This document shows, piece by piece, positions 17,248 to 25,586 of a DNA stretch of 64,000 bases. The first letter of the stretch is position 1; each line of letters starts with the position of its first letter. Source of the stretch: Pseudomonas serboccidentalis (GTDB lineage Bacteria > Pseudomonadota > Gammaproteobacteria > Pseudomonadales > Pseudomonadaceae); assembly GCF_028830055.1 (NCBI RefSeq), contig NZ_CP101655.1, forward strand, positions 558,001 through 622,000. The letters run 5' to 3'. Under the pieces are notes generated by a model. It searched no databases and was not told the origin of the DNA. It worked only from the letters and a program-made list of their open reading frames with translations. Made by a program: the position numbers and the translations under genes.

Positions 17248-17323
17248 AAAAGATCGCAGCCTTCGGCAGCGCCTACAGGGAAGCGCGATCCTCTGTAGGC
17301 GCTGACGAAGGCTGCGATCTTTT
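17248..17323. repeat. REP pair, family B
   Basis: Inverted pair built on AAAAGATCGCAGCCTTCGGC-AGCGCCTACAG; the two arms differ by a single base near the tip (CGGC/GACG). It sits in the convergent gap between dinB and the lipoprotein gene. Confidence 0.85.
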
Positions 17324-17331
17324 ATCGGGCC

Positions 17332-18285
17332 TTAATTCGGTCCCGGATCTGCTACCAGGCGCCCGGCATCCTTGGTCAGCGACTTGAGAAACTCAGCCTG
17401 CAACTCAGGATCGTTGCGCGTCAGTTCGATCAGGCTTTGTTCCAGCTCGCTGGCCTCTTCTTCCAGACCCAGTTCCGACAGACGTTTGACCCGGTGTACC
17501 CACTGGCTCACTTCGTCGTCTTCCAGGTCGTCGTAAATCAGCCCGTGCGCTTCCAGCAACTTGCTGCGCAGGTGGCTGCTGATGGCCAGGGACGAATCGC
17601 TGTGCACGTCATCCTTGCCGTCCTCGACGCTGATCTGCAGCTTGCCGATATGATTGAGGTCATTTTCGGCGAACGGGCTGTCCAGCAGGTTCAAGCGCAG
17701 GACGCCGTTGCGATCAGTGGTCATGTCGAACGTCTGCTTGCCAGCCTTGACCTGCACCGGACGCTCGCTCCACGGCAGGCTCGAATACTCCATGCGCTTG
17801 TCGCGCTGGACCTCATCGATACCGGCCAGGTTCTGTTGCGCGCGACCATGGGACGGCACGTTCATGAACGGGTTGATCCCGGCAATGCCGTAGCTCAGCC
17901 AGTCCTTGGTCACGCTGTCCGGCAGGTTGCCCAAGGCGAACACGTTGACCACATTCGCGCCGACGCCGGCCACCACGGCCACCGCGCCCAGCGGAATCTC
18001 GTAGATTTCGCGCCAGGGTTGGTAAGGGGTGTAGCGATCGTAACGACGGGTAACCTCGAACTCGGTGACTTCGAAGGTCTTCTGTTCGTTGATTTTCACG
18101 CGTCGCTGCGGCAGCTCAAGCATCTTGGGCTCACCGACATCGATCTGTAGGCTGTGATCGAGCAATTTGCGCTCGACCCGCTCTTCGTGCTCGCTGCGCT
18201 GTGACATTTGATTGGCACAGCCGCTGACCAGCAGGGCGCCGCACAAGGCGGCGCCACCGAGGCCCAAGGTGTTTCGCTTGAACAT
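17332..18285 (-). CDS. Conserved outer-membrane-type lipoprotein
   Basis: A 317-residue protein with a lipoprotein signal peptide ending in LLVSGC (Cys23), so it should be lipid-anchored; Ala at +2 agrees with outer-membrane sorting. A short hydrophobic stretch (about 98-115: GAVAVVAGVGANVVNV) and an acidic C-terminal helical region (about 250-300) are visible. I do not recognise a functional domain. It follows proS by 17 bases in the same direction, a linkage I recall from other pseudomonads, and may be co-transcribed with it. Confidence 0.75.
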   Translation of the reverse strand: MFKRNTLGLGGAALCGALLVSGCANQMSQRSEHEERVERKLLDHSLQIDVGEPKMLELPQRRVKINEQKTFEVTEFEVTRRYDRYTPYQPWREIYEIPLGAVAVVAGVGANVVNVFALGNLPDSVTKDWLSYGIAGINPFMNVPSHGRAQQNLAGIDEVQRDKRMEYSSLPWSERPVQVKAGKQTFDMTTDRNGVLRLNLLDSPFAENDLNHIGKLQISVEDGKDDVHSDSSLAISSHLRSKLLEAHGLIYDDLEDDEVSQWVHRVKRLSELGLEEEASELEQSLIELTRNDPELQAEFLKSLTKDAGRLVADPGPN

Positions 18286-18302
18286 GAGGTCTCTATCTGG
18301 AT

Positions 18303-20018
18303 TCAGCGGCGGATACGGGCCTGAAGGAAGGACACCACATCGGTGACCGGCAGCGCTTGCGCTTCGGACTCGGTACGGCTCTTGTATTCCAGGTTGCCAT
18401 CGGCAAGACCGCGGTCGCTGACCACGATCCGGTGTGGAATGCCGATCAGCTCCATGTCCGCGAACTTGATGCCCGGGCTGGTTTTCTTGTCGCGATCGTC
18501 CAGCAGCACTTCGAAGCCGGCCGCAGTCAGTTCTGCGTACAGCTTGTCGGTGGCTTCGCGTACCTGCTCGGTTTCATAGCGCAGCGGTACCAGGGCGATC
18601 TGGAACGGCGCCAGGGTGTCGCTCCAGATGATGCCGTTTTCGTCGTTGTTCTGCTCGATGGCAGCTGCCACCACGCGGGAAACGCCGATGCCGTAGCAAC
18701 CCATTTCCAGGGTGACCGGCTTGCCGTTCTCGCCCAGCACTTCGCACTTCATCGCCTTGCTGTACTTGTTGCCCAGCTGGAAGATGTGCCCGACTTCGAT
18801 GCCGCGCTTGATTTCCAGGGTGCCCTTGCCGTCCGGGCTTGGGTCACCGGCGACCACGTTACGCAGGTCGGCAACGGTCGGAACCGGCAGATCACGCTCC
18901 CAGTTCACGCCGAAGTAGTGCTTGTCGTCGATGTTCGCACCGATGCCGAAGTCGCTCATCAGCTCGACCGAGCGGTCGATGATGATCGGCAGTGGCAGGT
19001 TCAGTGGGCCGAGGGAACCGGCGCCGGCGCCGATGGCGTCACGCAGTTCGGCATCGGAAGCCATGACCAGCGGGCTGGCAACGCCCGGCTGCTGGGCTGC
19101 CTTGATTTCGTTGAGTTCGTGGTCGCCACGAATCACCAGCGCGATCAGCTTGCCTTCTTCCTCGGCGTGGACGATCAAGGTCTTGATGGTCTTTTCAATC
19201 GGCAGATTGAATTTTTCCACCAGCGCGGCAATGGTCTTGGTGTCTGGCGTATCGACCAGGCGCAGCTCTTCGGTCGGTGCAGGACGCGAGGTTTCGCGTG
19301 GCACGGCTTCGGCTTTCTCGATGTTCGCCGCGTAGTCGGAACCGTTGCTGAAGACGATATCGTCTTCGCCGGACTCGGCCAGTACGTGGAACTCGTGGGA
19401 GCCGGCACCACCGATCGAGCCGTTGTCGGCTTCAACCGGACGGAATTTCAGGCCCAGACGCGTGAAGATGTTGCAGTAGGCTTCATGCATGCGGTCATAG
19501 GTGATCTGCAGCGACGCCTGATCGGCGTGGAAGGAGTACGAGTCCTTCATGATGAATTCGCGGCCACGCATCAAACCGAAGCGTGGGCGGATTTCGTCAC
19601 GGAATTTGGTCTGGATCTGGTACAGGTTGATGGGCAGCTGTTTGTAGCTGCTCAACTCGTTGCGCATCAGATCGGTGATCACTTCTTCGTGGGTCGGGCC
19701 CGCGCAGAAGTCGCGACCGTGGCGGTCTTTGATGCGCAGCAGCTCAGGGCCGTATTCTTCCCAGCGCCCCGATTCCTGCCACAGCTCGGCCGGTTGGGTG
19801 CTCGGCATCAACACTTCAAGCGAGCCGGCGGCGTTCATTTCTTCGCGAACGATGGCTTCTACCTTGCGCATTACCCGCAAGCCCATCGGCAGCCAGGTGT
19901 ACAGGCCCGAAGCGAGTTTGCGGATCATGCCGGCGCGCAGCATCAGCTGGTGGCTGATCACGACCGCATCGGAAGGCGTTTCTTTCTGTGTGGCGAGCAA
20001 AAATTGACTGGTGCGCAT
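18303..20018 (-). CDS. proS: Prolyl-tRNA synthetase
   Basis: A 571-residue class II aminoacyl-tRNA synthetase of the bacterial type that charges tRNA-Pro. The N-terminus [19 protein letters not shown] is standard. Motif 2 ([21 protein letters not shown]) lies near 140-160, the editing insertion domain spans about 230-390, and the C-terminal anticodon-binding domain contains [24 protein letters not shown] chose the ATG at 20018 because the region upstream in frame has no homology-like character. Essential housekeeping gene. Confidence 0.97.
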   Translation of the reverse strand: MRTSQFLLATQKETPSDAVVISHQLMLRAGMIRKLASGLYTWLPMGLRVMRKVEAIVREEMNAAGSLEVLMPSTQPAELWQESGRWEEYGPELLRIKDRHGRDFCAGPTHEEVITDLMRNELSSYKQLPINLYQIQTKFRDEIRPRFGLMRGREFIMKDSYSFHADQASLQITYDRMHEAYCNIFTRLGLKFRPVEADNGSIGGAGSHEFHVLAESGEDDIVFSNGSDYAANIEKAEAVPRETSRPAPTEELRLVDTPDTKTIAALVEKFNLPIEKTIKTLIVHAEEEGKLIALVIRGDHELNEIKAAQQPGVASPLVMASDAELRDAIGAGAGSLGPLNLPLPIIIDRSVELMSDFGIGANIDDKHYFGVNWERDLPVPTVADLRNVVAGDPSPDGKGTLEIKRGIEVGHIFQLGNKYSKAMKCEVLGENGKPVTLEMGCYGIGVSRVVAAAIEQNNDENGIIWSDTLAPFQIALVPLRYETEQVREATDKLYAELTAAGFEVLLDDRDKKTSPGIKFADMELIGIPHRIVVSDRGLADGNLEYKSRTESEAQALPVTDVVSFLQARIRR

Positions 20019-20147
20019 GGTTGGCCGTTGTCGGTTGCTATGACTGGAAATGACGGAGCAGTGTACCGGCGAGAGTTGCCGACGTACAGGATTGCGCTCG
20101 GCGGTGAGGCTCAACGGCGGGAATCCTCCCGCCGTATATGAAATGTC

Positions 20148-21707
20148 CTACGACTCTTCCGCGACAGAGGTCGGTAAAGGCTCGGGCGTGGGTGTCGGGC
20201 CTTCGCGGCGATTTTCCTGGAACCAGTGCAGGGCAATCAGCAGCAGGGTCGGTACGCCGAGCAGCGCCGTGATCATGAAGAAGTTGTGGTAACCGAACTT
20301 CTCGACCATCACCCCGGAGTAACCGCCCATCAGGCGCGGCAGCAACAGCATGATCGAGCTGAGCAGGGCGTACTGGGTGGCCGAGAACTTCAGGTTGGTC
20401 AGGCTCGACAGGTAGGCGACGAACGCCGAGGTCGCGAGCCCGGAACTGAAGTTGTCGAGGGAAATGGTCACCACCAGCATCTGCAGGTTCGGGCCCATGT
20501 CGGCCAGCATCACAAACAGCAGGTTGGTGGCGGCCGACGCCACGCCGCCGATGAACAGGATCGGCAGGATGCCGAAGCGCACGATCAGCAGGCCACCCAT
20601 GCCGGCGCCGACGAGGGTCATGATCAGGCCGAAGATCTTGCTGACGCTGGCAATCTGATCCTTGGTGAAACCCTGGTCGATGTAGAACACGTTGGCCATC
20701 ACGCCCATCACCGTGTCGGACATCCGGTAGGTGGCGATCAGCCCGAGCAGCAGCAGCGCCTGCCAGCGGTAGCGCAGGATGAAGTCGTTGACCGGGGTCA
20801 GCACCGGCGCCAGGCCGCGACGGCCCATGGTCGACAGGCACAGCCCGGTGAGCAGGGTATAGAGGATGGCGCGCAGGAACGCGCGGTCTTCGAGCAGCAG
20901 GTCGAGCGGACTCATGGTGCCGAACAGCACGCTGGCGAAATCGGTGTTGTAGAGCTGGGTGAACATTGCCGGAACGGACACCAGCAGCACGATCAGCACG
21001 AATACCGAGGCCAGTTGATGCACAAAACTGTAGCGGCCGGCCTGCAACTGCGTGCGCAGCGGCACTGGCGGTTCGCGCATCAGCAACGAGGTCAGCAGGG
21101 CAGGGACCATCAGTACGCCGAACAGGGCGTAGGTGCCGGTCCAGGCCGAATGCTGATAGTTGAAACCGGTGGAGCCGAAGCCCTCGGCGAAGAACAGTGC
21201 GCCCGCCGTGGCCAGCAGCGCGGCGACGCGATAACCGGACATGTAACTGGCGGCCAGCGCGGCCTGACGGCTGTCGTCGGCGATCTCCAGGCGATAGGCG
21301 TCGACCGCGATGTCCTGGGTGGCGGAGGCGAAGGCGACGACGACGGCAATGGCAATCAGCCAGGACAGATGCTTCTGTGGATCACAGAAACCCATGCCGA
21401 TCAGGCCCAGGATCACCAGCGCCTGCGAGAGCACCAGCCACGAACGGCGGCGGCCAAGCTTGCCCAATAAAGGCAGGCGCCATTGGTCGAGCAGCGGTGA
21501 CCAGACCCATTTGAAGGCATAGGCCAGGCCGATCAGGCTCGCGTAGCCGATGGTTTCACGGGCCACGCCGGCTTCACGCAGCCAGACGGAAAGCGTCGAA
21601 AATACCAGCATGTACGGCAGGCCGGCAGCGAAACCGAGCAACAACAGCACGAGCGTCGAAGGACTGGCATAGGCGGCGAGCGCGGCGCGCCAGGTTTTAC
21701 GGGGCAT
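20148..21707 (-). CDS. ampG: AmpG-like muropeptide permease (MFS)
   Basis: A 519-residue inner-membrane protein with about fourteen hydrophobic segments. The start region (LLLLGFAAGLPYMLVFSTLSVWL) and SATQDIAVDAYRLE (about 128-141) are hallmarks of the AmpG branch of the major facilitator superfamily. AmpG imports GlcNAc-anhydro-MurNAc peptides for cell-wall recycling and thereby sets AmpC beta-lactamase induction. Pseudomonas can carry two paralogues (AmpG and AmpP); the length here fits AmpG better. No recycling gene is adjacent. Confidence 0.85.
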   Translation of the reverse strand: MPRKTWRAALAAYASPSTLVLLLLGFAAGLPYMLVFSTLSVWLREAGVARETIGYASLIGLAYAFKWVWSPLLDQWRLPLLGKLGRRRSWLVLSQALVILGLIGMGFCDPQKHLSWLIAIAVVVAFASATQDIAVDAYRLEIADDSRQAALAASYMSGYRVAALLATAGALFFAEGFGSTGFNYQHSAWTGTYALFGVLMVPALLTSLLMREPPVPLRTQLQAGRYSFVHQLASVFVLIVLLVSVPAMFTQLYNTDFASVLFGTMSPLDLLLEDRAFLRAILYTLLTGLCLSTMGRRGLAPVLTPVNDFILRYRWQALLLLGLIATYRMSDTVMGVMANVFYIDQGFTKDQIASVSKIFGLIMTLVGAGMGGLLIVRFGILPILFIGGVASAATNLLFVMLADMGPNLQMLVVTISLDNFSSGLATSAFVAYLSSLTNLKFSATQYALLSSIMLLLPRLMGGYSGVMVEKFGYHNFFMITALLGVPTLLLIALHWFQENRREGPTPTPEPLPTSVAEES

Positions 21708-21750
21708 GGGCTGAAGTCTGCCTCAAGATTGCGAAAACAAAGCGCGCACT

Positions 21751-22104
21751 CTAACCGCTGTGCTCTACCGGACGCCAGCCATGGCGCTGAATATCCACAC
21801 GATTGTTCAGGACGGTGACGCCTTCAGCGCGCAATCTTGCCCGTTGCTCGTCCCCCGAAGGGCTGCCCACCGGCAGGCTGATCCGACCGCCGGCACCCAG
21901 TACACGGTGCCATGGCAGTCTGGTGTCACCGGGCAACTGACTCAGGGTCCTGCCGACCCAGCGGGCGGCGCGCCCCAACCCCGCCAGTTCGGCCAACTGA
22001 CCATAGCTGACCACCTTGCCTTCAGGTACTTGGGCGAGGGTCGAATAAAGCGCCGTGCGTCGGATTTGCGCTTCGTTTTCGTCGGGTTGGATTGGCTCTT
22101 TCAC
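21751..22104 (-). CDS. Alkyltransferase-like protein (ATL)
   Basis: A 117-residue protein with the O6-alkylguanine-DNA alkyltransferase DNA-binding domain, in which the active-site cysteine of PCHRV is replaced by tryptophan (P64-W-H-R-V). That substitution defines ATL proteins, which bind O6-alkylguanine without repairing it and hand the lesion to nucleotide excision repair. Upstream motifs GKVVSYGQLA and ARWVGRTL are intact. I prefer the GTG start at 22104, which has AGGA upstream; the next in-frame start is a TTG at 22182 with no ribosome binding site. Confidence 0.85.
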   Translation of the reverse strand: MKEPIQPDENEAQIRRTALYSTLAQVPEGKVVSYGQLAELAGLGRAARWVGRTLSQLPGDTRLPWHRVLGAGGRISLPVGSPSGDEQRARLRAEGVTVLNNRVDIQRHGWRPVEHSG

Positions 22105-22269
22105 CTGTGCGGTTCCTGAACAACGATCGTGTCGATGCGTTGAAGGGTAATCCGTCGGCGGGCAGATGAGAAATGAACTCAATGGAAATCGTCCGGTCAG
22201 TCCTTGTCAGGGCTTTATTCCTACGGATAATGCCGACCTTTTTTGCAATCCTGAGCCTTCGATTCGCTT

Positions 22270-23277
22270 ATGTTGTCCAGAACCTTGCTGTGCCTTGCTG
22301 TCTTCAGTGCGTCCACGCCCCTGCTTGCCGATACCGTCTGGTTGAAGAACGGTGACAAGTTGAGCGGTAAAATTTCCCTGTTCGACGGCGGCAAATTGCT
22401 GATCCAGACCCAGTACGCGGGTGCGGTCACGATCGACTGGAAACAGGTCAAGACCCTGGAGAGCGATCAGGAGTTGCTGGTCAAACAGGACGCCTACACC
22501 GGTGAAAAAGCCAAGTCGTTGACCGCCGCCGATGACGGCAAGGTCACCCTGGCCAATGGCGAGGCGCCGAAAACCGTGGAGCTGGCGAGCATTCAGCAGA
22601 TTCTCAAGCCCAAACCGGTGGTCGAGGATCTGGTGTGGAAGGGCAACGTCGGCCTGGCCTTGGATTATCAGCGCGCGGAAAAGGATACCGACGACTACGA
22701 CATCGACTTCAAGACCTCGGCTCGTCATGGTCGCTGGCGCCATACCGCTGAAGGCGAATACAACCGCGAAGTACAGGACGAACAGGTCACCACCAATAAC
22801 TGGCGCGCCGAATATGCACTCGACCGCTTCCTGACCGACAAGTGGTTCTGGCAGGGTCGTCTGAACTACAAACGTGATTACGTTGAAGAGCTGTCGCGTC
22901 AGCGTGTGGTCGGTACCGGTCCGGGTTACCAGTTCTGGGACGACGAACTGGGTGCGTTCTCGCTCGGCTCGCTGCTTAACCGTACCGATTACGAGTACAG
23001 CGATGGCGGCAAGGACAATTTCTACTCGGTCGCCATGAAGTGGGACTACAACCGCTACCTGATTGGCAAGAAGGTCGAGTTCTTCACCAATGGCGAACTG
23101 GGCAAGCCGCTGTCCGATGTGGCCGACTACGCGCTGGATGCCGAGATGGGCCTGCGCTACAAGGTTACCGACTGGGCGTCGCTCAACCTCAAGGCCGAGC
23201 GCGACATCATCAGCGGTACCAAGGATGCGGACTTGAACAAGACCCGCTACACCGCAGGGTTTGGCGTGGCTTGGTAA
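22270..23277 (+). CDS. DUF481 family outer-membrane protein (YdiY-like)
   Basis: A 335-residue exported protein: signal peptide (1-20, cleavage after PLLA), an N-terminal part with KNGDKLSGKI and a repeat-like VKTLESDQEL stretch, then a DUF481 beta-barrel-like domain (about 125-335) of alternating hydrophobic strands ending in a C-terminal aromatic residue (GFGVAW), as in outer-membrane barrels. The family includes E. coli YdiY, which is of unknown function. It is monocistronic, followed by a REP pair. Confidence 0.8.
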   Translation: MLSRTLLCLAVFSASTPLLADTVWLKNGDKLSGKISLFDGGKLLIQTQYAGAVTIDWKQVKTLESDQELLVKQDAYTGEKAKSLTAADDGKVTLANGEAPKTVELASIQQILKPKPVVEDLVWKGNVGLALDYQRAEKDTDDYDIDFKTSARHGRWRHTAEGEYNREVQDEQVTTNNWRAEYALDRFLTDKWFWQGRLNYKRDYVEELSRQRVVGTGPGYQFWDDELGAFSLGSLLNRTDYEYSDGGKDNFYSVAMKWDYNRYLIGKKVEFFTNGELGKPLSDVADYALDAEMGLRYKVTDWASLNLKAERDIISGTKDADLNKTRYTAGFGVAW

Positions 23278-23285
23278 GGCACAGG

Positions 23286-23361
23286 CAAAAGGTCGCAGCC
23301 TTCGGCAGCGCCTACAGAGGATTGATGTATCTGTAGGCGCTGTCGAAGGCTGCGATCTTTT
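23286..23361. repeat. REP pair, family B
   Basis: Inverted pair AAAAGGTCGCAGCCTTCGGC-AGCGCCTACAG with its complement; located between the convergent DUF481 and cold-shock genes. Confidence 0.83.
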
Positions 23362-23387
23362 TTGCGCCTGGAAAAACACACGCCCAC

Positions 23388-23422
23388 AAAAAAGCCCCGC
23401 TTTTGAGGGCGGGGCTCTTTTC
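23388..23422. terminator. Intrinsic terminator of the cold-shock gene
   Basis: AAAAAAGCCCCGC pairs with GCGGGGCTCTTTT, 16 bases beyond the cold-shock protein stop on the minus strand; it can also stop plus-strand transcription. Confidence 0.85.
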
Positions 23423-23437
23423 TAAAGAAGCTACAAG

Positions 23438-23647
23438 TTAGATAACTTGTACTTCTTCAGCTTGCATGCCTTTCTGACCGCGGGTAGCGATGAAAGAAAC
23501 CTGTTGGCCTTCTTTCAGGCTTTTGAAGCCGTCGGATTGGATAGCTTTGAAGTGAACGAACAGGTCGTCACCGGATTGTGGGGTGATGAAGCCGAAGCCT
23601 TTTTCATCGTTGAACCACTTAACGGTACCGGTTTGGCGATTAGACAT
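23438..23647 (-). CDS. Cold-shock domain protein (CspA family)
   Basis: A 69-residue single-domain OB-fold protein. The RNA-binding motifs RNP1 (KGFGFITP, 16-23) and RNP2 (DLFVHF, 28-33) are intact. It acts as an RNA chaperone that melts secondary structure in mRNA. Several paralogues exist in Pseudomonas, so I give no symbol. The start is preceded by AGGAG. An extended gene-free region upstream (to 24000) leaves room for the long 5' leader common in this family. Confidence 0.94.
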   Translation of the reverse strand: MSNRQTGTVKWFNDEKGFGFITPQSGDDLFVHFKAIQSDGFKSLKEGQQVSFIATRGQKGMQAEEVQVI

Positions 23648-24000
23648 GGTGTAACTCCTTGAACAAAGATAACTGCGACTCAGGAAGAACCCTGGCCGAG
23701 ACTGAGTGCAAAGAGCAGGAAAAATTCTTGTAGATGGTTGGATCGAAATTCAACATATCGTGTAGAGATTCTCAGTGACACAAGCAGCACAGTGGCGCCA
23801 CCTTAACCCTTTTTCCGGAACGTGCCAATGCTTCTTGCGAAGGTTTCGCTGTTTTAAGGATCGGCGGTGTGACGGTTCGTCGCCAGAGCTCGTATTTCCA
23901 GGCTGTTCGGCGAGAATTGCAGCGCGCACTTTGAACCCGGCGGCGCGCCCGGTAAGATGCCGGACAGATTTTTTCCACCTCGCTATTCAGGACACCCGCC
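23648..24000. other. Divergent intergenic region of the cold-shock gene and dcd
   Basis: A 353-base gene-free stretch. The part near the cold-shock gene (23650-23770) is AT-richer and likely forms its leader. The remainder (about 23800-24000) holds the dcd promoter region. I see no repeat, RNA gene or convincing small open frame in it. Confidence 0.5.
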
Positions 24001-24567
24001 ATGAGCATCAAATCGGACAAGTGGATTCGCCGCATGGCGCAGGAACACGGCATGATCGAGCCTTTCGTCGAGCGCCAGGTGCGCGGCAGCGACGACAGCC
24101 GTGTGATCTCCTACGGTGTGTCGAGCTACGGCTACGACGTGCGTTGCACCAACCACTTCAAGGTGTTCACCAACATCAATTCGGCGATTGTCGATCCGAA
24201 AAACTTCGACGCCGGCAGTTTTGTCGACATCCACAGCGACGTCTGCATCATTCCGCCGAACTCCTTCGCCCTGGCCAGCACCGTCGAATACTTCCGTATT
24301 CCGCGCAATGTCCTGACCATCTGCCTGGGTAAAAGCACCTACGCGCGTTGCGGCATCATCGTCAACGTCACCCCGCTCGAGCCTGAGTGGGAAGGCCACG
24401 TGACCCTGGAATTCTCCAACACCACCAACCTGCCGGCGAAAATCTACGCCAACGAAGGCGTGGCACAGATGCTGTTCCTCGAATCCGACGAGCAATGCGA
24501 AGTCTCCTACAAGGACCGTGGCGGCAAATATCAGGGCCAGCGTGGCGTGACCCTGCCGCGTACCTGA
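24001..24567 (+). CDS. dcd: dCTP deaminase
   Basis: A 188-residue enzyme that deaminates dCTP to dUTP, the main route to dUMP and thymidylate in Gram-negative bacteria. The characteristic [20 protein letters not shown] (about 111-130) and the catalytic Glu in [10 protein letters not shown] (about 138) are present, as is the C-terminal [12 protein letters not shown]. Length matches the trimeric E. coli enzyme. It is followed by its own intrinsic terminator. Confidence 0.97.
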   Translation: MSIKSDKWIRRMAQEHGMIEPFVERQVRGSDDSRVISYGVSSYGYDVRCTNHFKVFTNINSAIVDPKNFDAGSFVDIHSDVCIIPPNSFALASTVEYFRIPRNVLTICLGKSTYARCGIIVNVTPLEPEWEGHVTLEFSNTTNLPAKIYANEGVAQMLFLESDEQCEVSYKDRGGKYQGQRGVTLPRT

Positions 24568-24601
24568 TCCGTCCATCTGACAGTTCGCGGGAATTCTTTG
24601 G

Positions 24602-24637
24602 CGGGCAGACACTCTATGGGGTGTACTGCCCGTTTTT
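24602..24637 (+). terminator. Intrinsic terminator of dcd
   Basis: CGGGCAG (24602-24608) pairs with CTGCCCG (24626-24632), supported by an inner ACAC/GTGT, and is followed by TTTTT. Confidence 0.88.
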
Positions 24638-24674
24638 GCCTCTGGCAACGCGGGCCTTCGCCGAGGAGGGTTCC

Positions 24675-24884
24675 ATGAAGATCGATCCGCATATCACCGC
24701 CGAACTGGCAAGGCTTGAGCCCAATCAGGTTGGCGTTTTGGCCTGGTCGTTGCTGGCACAGCCGTCCATCAGCATGGCCGGCGGAATTCCCGGTCAGCCT
24801 GATCCCGATACCCCCAACGAACAACCGACCGAGCCGGGCGAGCCGACCCTTCCGGACGAGCCGCCACCGGCGCCAGTCGCCTGA
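24675..24884 (+). CDS. Small hypothetical protein with Pro/Glu-rich tail
   Basis: A 69-residue protein. The first half (MKIDPHITAELARLEPNQVG) is mixed; the second half, from about residue 40, is rich in Pro, Glu, Asp and Thr (PDTPNEQPTEPGEPTLPDEP) and probably disordered. There is no signal peptide. A strong GAGGAGGG (24663-24670) precedes the ATG, which supports it being a translated gene. I do not recognise a family. It converges with pdeM and is bounded by the dcd terminator upstream and a long inverted repeat downstream. Confidence 0.6.
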   Translation: MKIDPHITAELARLEPNQVGVLAWSLLAQPSISMAGGIPGQPDPDTPNEQPTEPGEPTLPDEPPPAPVA

Positions 24885-24898
24885 TTGCTAGCCCATGC

Positions 24899-24945
24899 AT
24901 GGCCAGTCAGTCGAGGTCTGTCAAAGACTTCAACTGACTGGCCAT
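24899..24945. terminator. Long inverted repeat built into the pdeM 3' end
   Basis: ATGGCCAGTCAGT (24899-24911) is perfectly complementary to ACTGACTGGCCAT (24933-24945), and an inner GAGGTCT/AGACTTC adds seven more pairs around GTCAA. The right arm holds the last codons of pdeM. With no T-run it is a poor classical terminator but may block the convergent transcripts or protect 3' ends. Confidence 0.5.
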
Positions 24946-25586
24946 ATTTCGTTATCGCCGACGACAAAAATCCTGCAATGGGCGTCCTTCTCCACCGGAT
25001 AACCGCCGGTAAAGGCGCCAAATGCCGGCAACAGACTCAAACGTTCACCCAGCCGGAAACACGCCAGGCGCAAGCTTTGCCGCCCCCGACCATGGAGTCG
25101 GTACACCGGATGTACATGCCCGGCCAGTACATGGCGTTCGGGATGTGGATCAGGCTCGTGTTGCAAGGCAAATGGCCCGATCAGCAGCGGCTCGGGCACT
25201 ACCCTGATGTTCAATGATGCCGGAGGATCGCCAGCGCGCTTGTCGTGGTTGCCGCGAATCAGCGTCATCGGCAGATCGACGTGACGTGCGCGCCATTCGG
25301 CCAGCGCATTCAAGGTGCCCACGGCATGCGAGCCGGGGCCGTGCAAGAAGTCACCGAGGAAAATCAGCTGCCGGCACGGCAGTTTCGCCAACAACTGGTC
25401 GAGAACCTCGATGTTCGCCGCCGTGGTACCCAGTGGCACCGGCTGACCGAGACGACGATAGGCGGCGGCCTTGCCAAAATGCACGTCGGCGATCAGCAAC
25501 GCCTGTTGCGCCGGCCAGTACAGGGCTTTTTCCGGCAGCAGCCAGAGTGCTTCGCCCGCCAGGCGTACCGGATAACCGCTGCTCAT
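24930..25586 (-). CDS. pdeM: Ligase-associated DNA damage response endonuclease PdeM
   Basis: A 218-residue calcineurin-like phosphoesterase. Metal-binding motifs are visible in order: DVHFGK (34-39), GDFLHG (about 78-83), RGNHDKR (about 110-116), and GHVHP (about 155-159). The family is named for its association with an ATP-dependent ligase, an Lhr-type helicase and an MBL exonuclease in a repair cassette. Its ATG overlaps the helicase stop by one base, so the two are translationally coupled. The other two cassette members lie 4.7 kb away beyond an ABC operon. Confidence 0.9.
   Translation of the reverse strand: MSSGYPVRLAGEALWLLPEKALYWPAQQALLIADVHFGKAAAYRRLGQPVPLGTTAANIEVLDQLLAKLPCRQLIFLGDFLHGPGSHAVGTLNALAEWRARHVDLPMTLIRGNHDKRAGDPPASLNIRVVPEPLLIGPFALQHEPDPHPERHVLAGHVHPVYRLHGRGRQSLRLACFRLGERLSLLPAFGAFTGGYPVEKDAHCRIFVVGDNEIWPVS

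Noticed and set aside
18357..20141. 594-codon open frame opposite proS
   Set aside because: Antisense to a clear essential gene; composition (many Arg, Gln, His, Val) is that of reversed coding DNA.
22104..22182. Longer N-terminus for the ATL protein
   Set aside because: Requires a TTG start without a ribosome binding site and adds residues not typical of the family.
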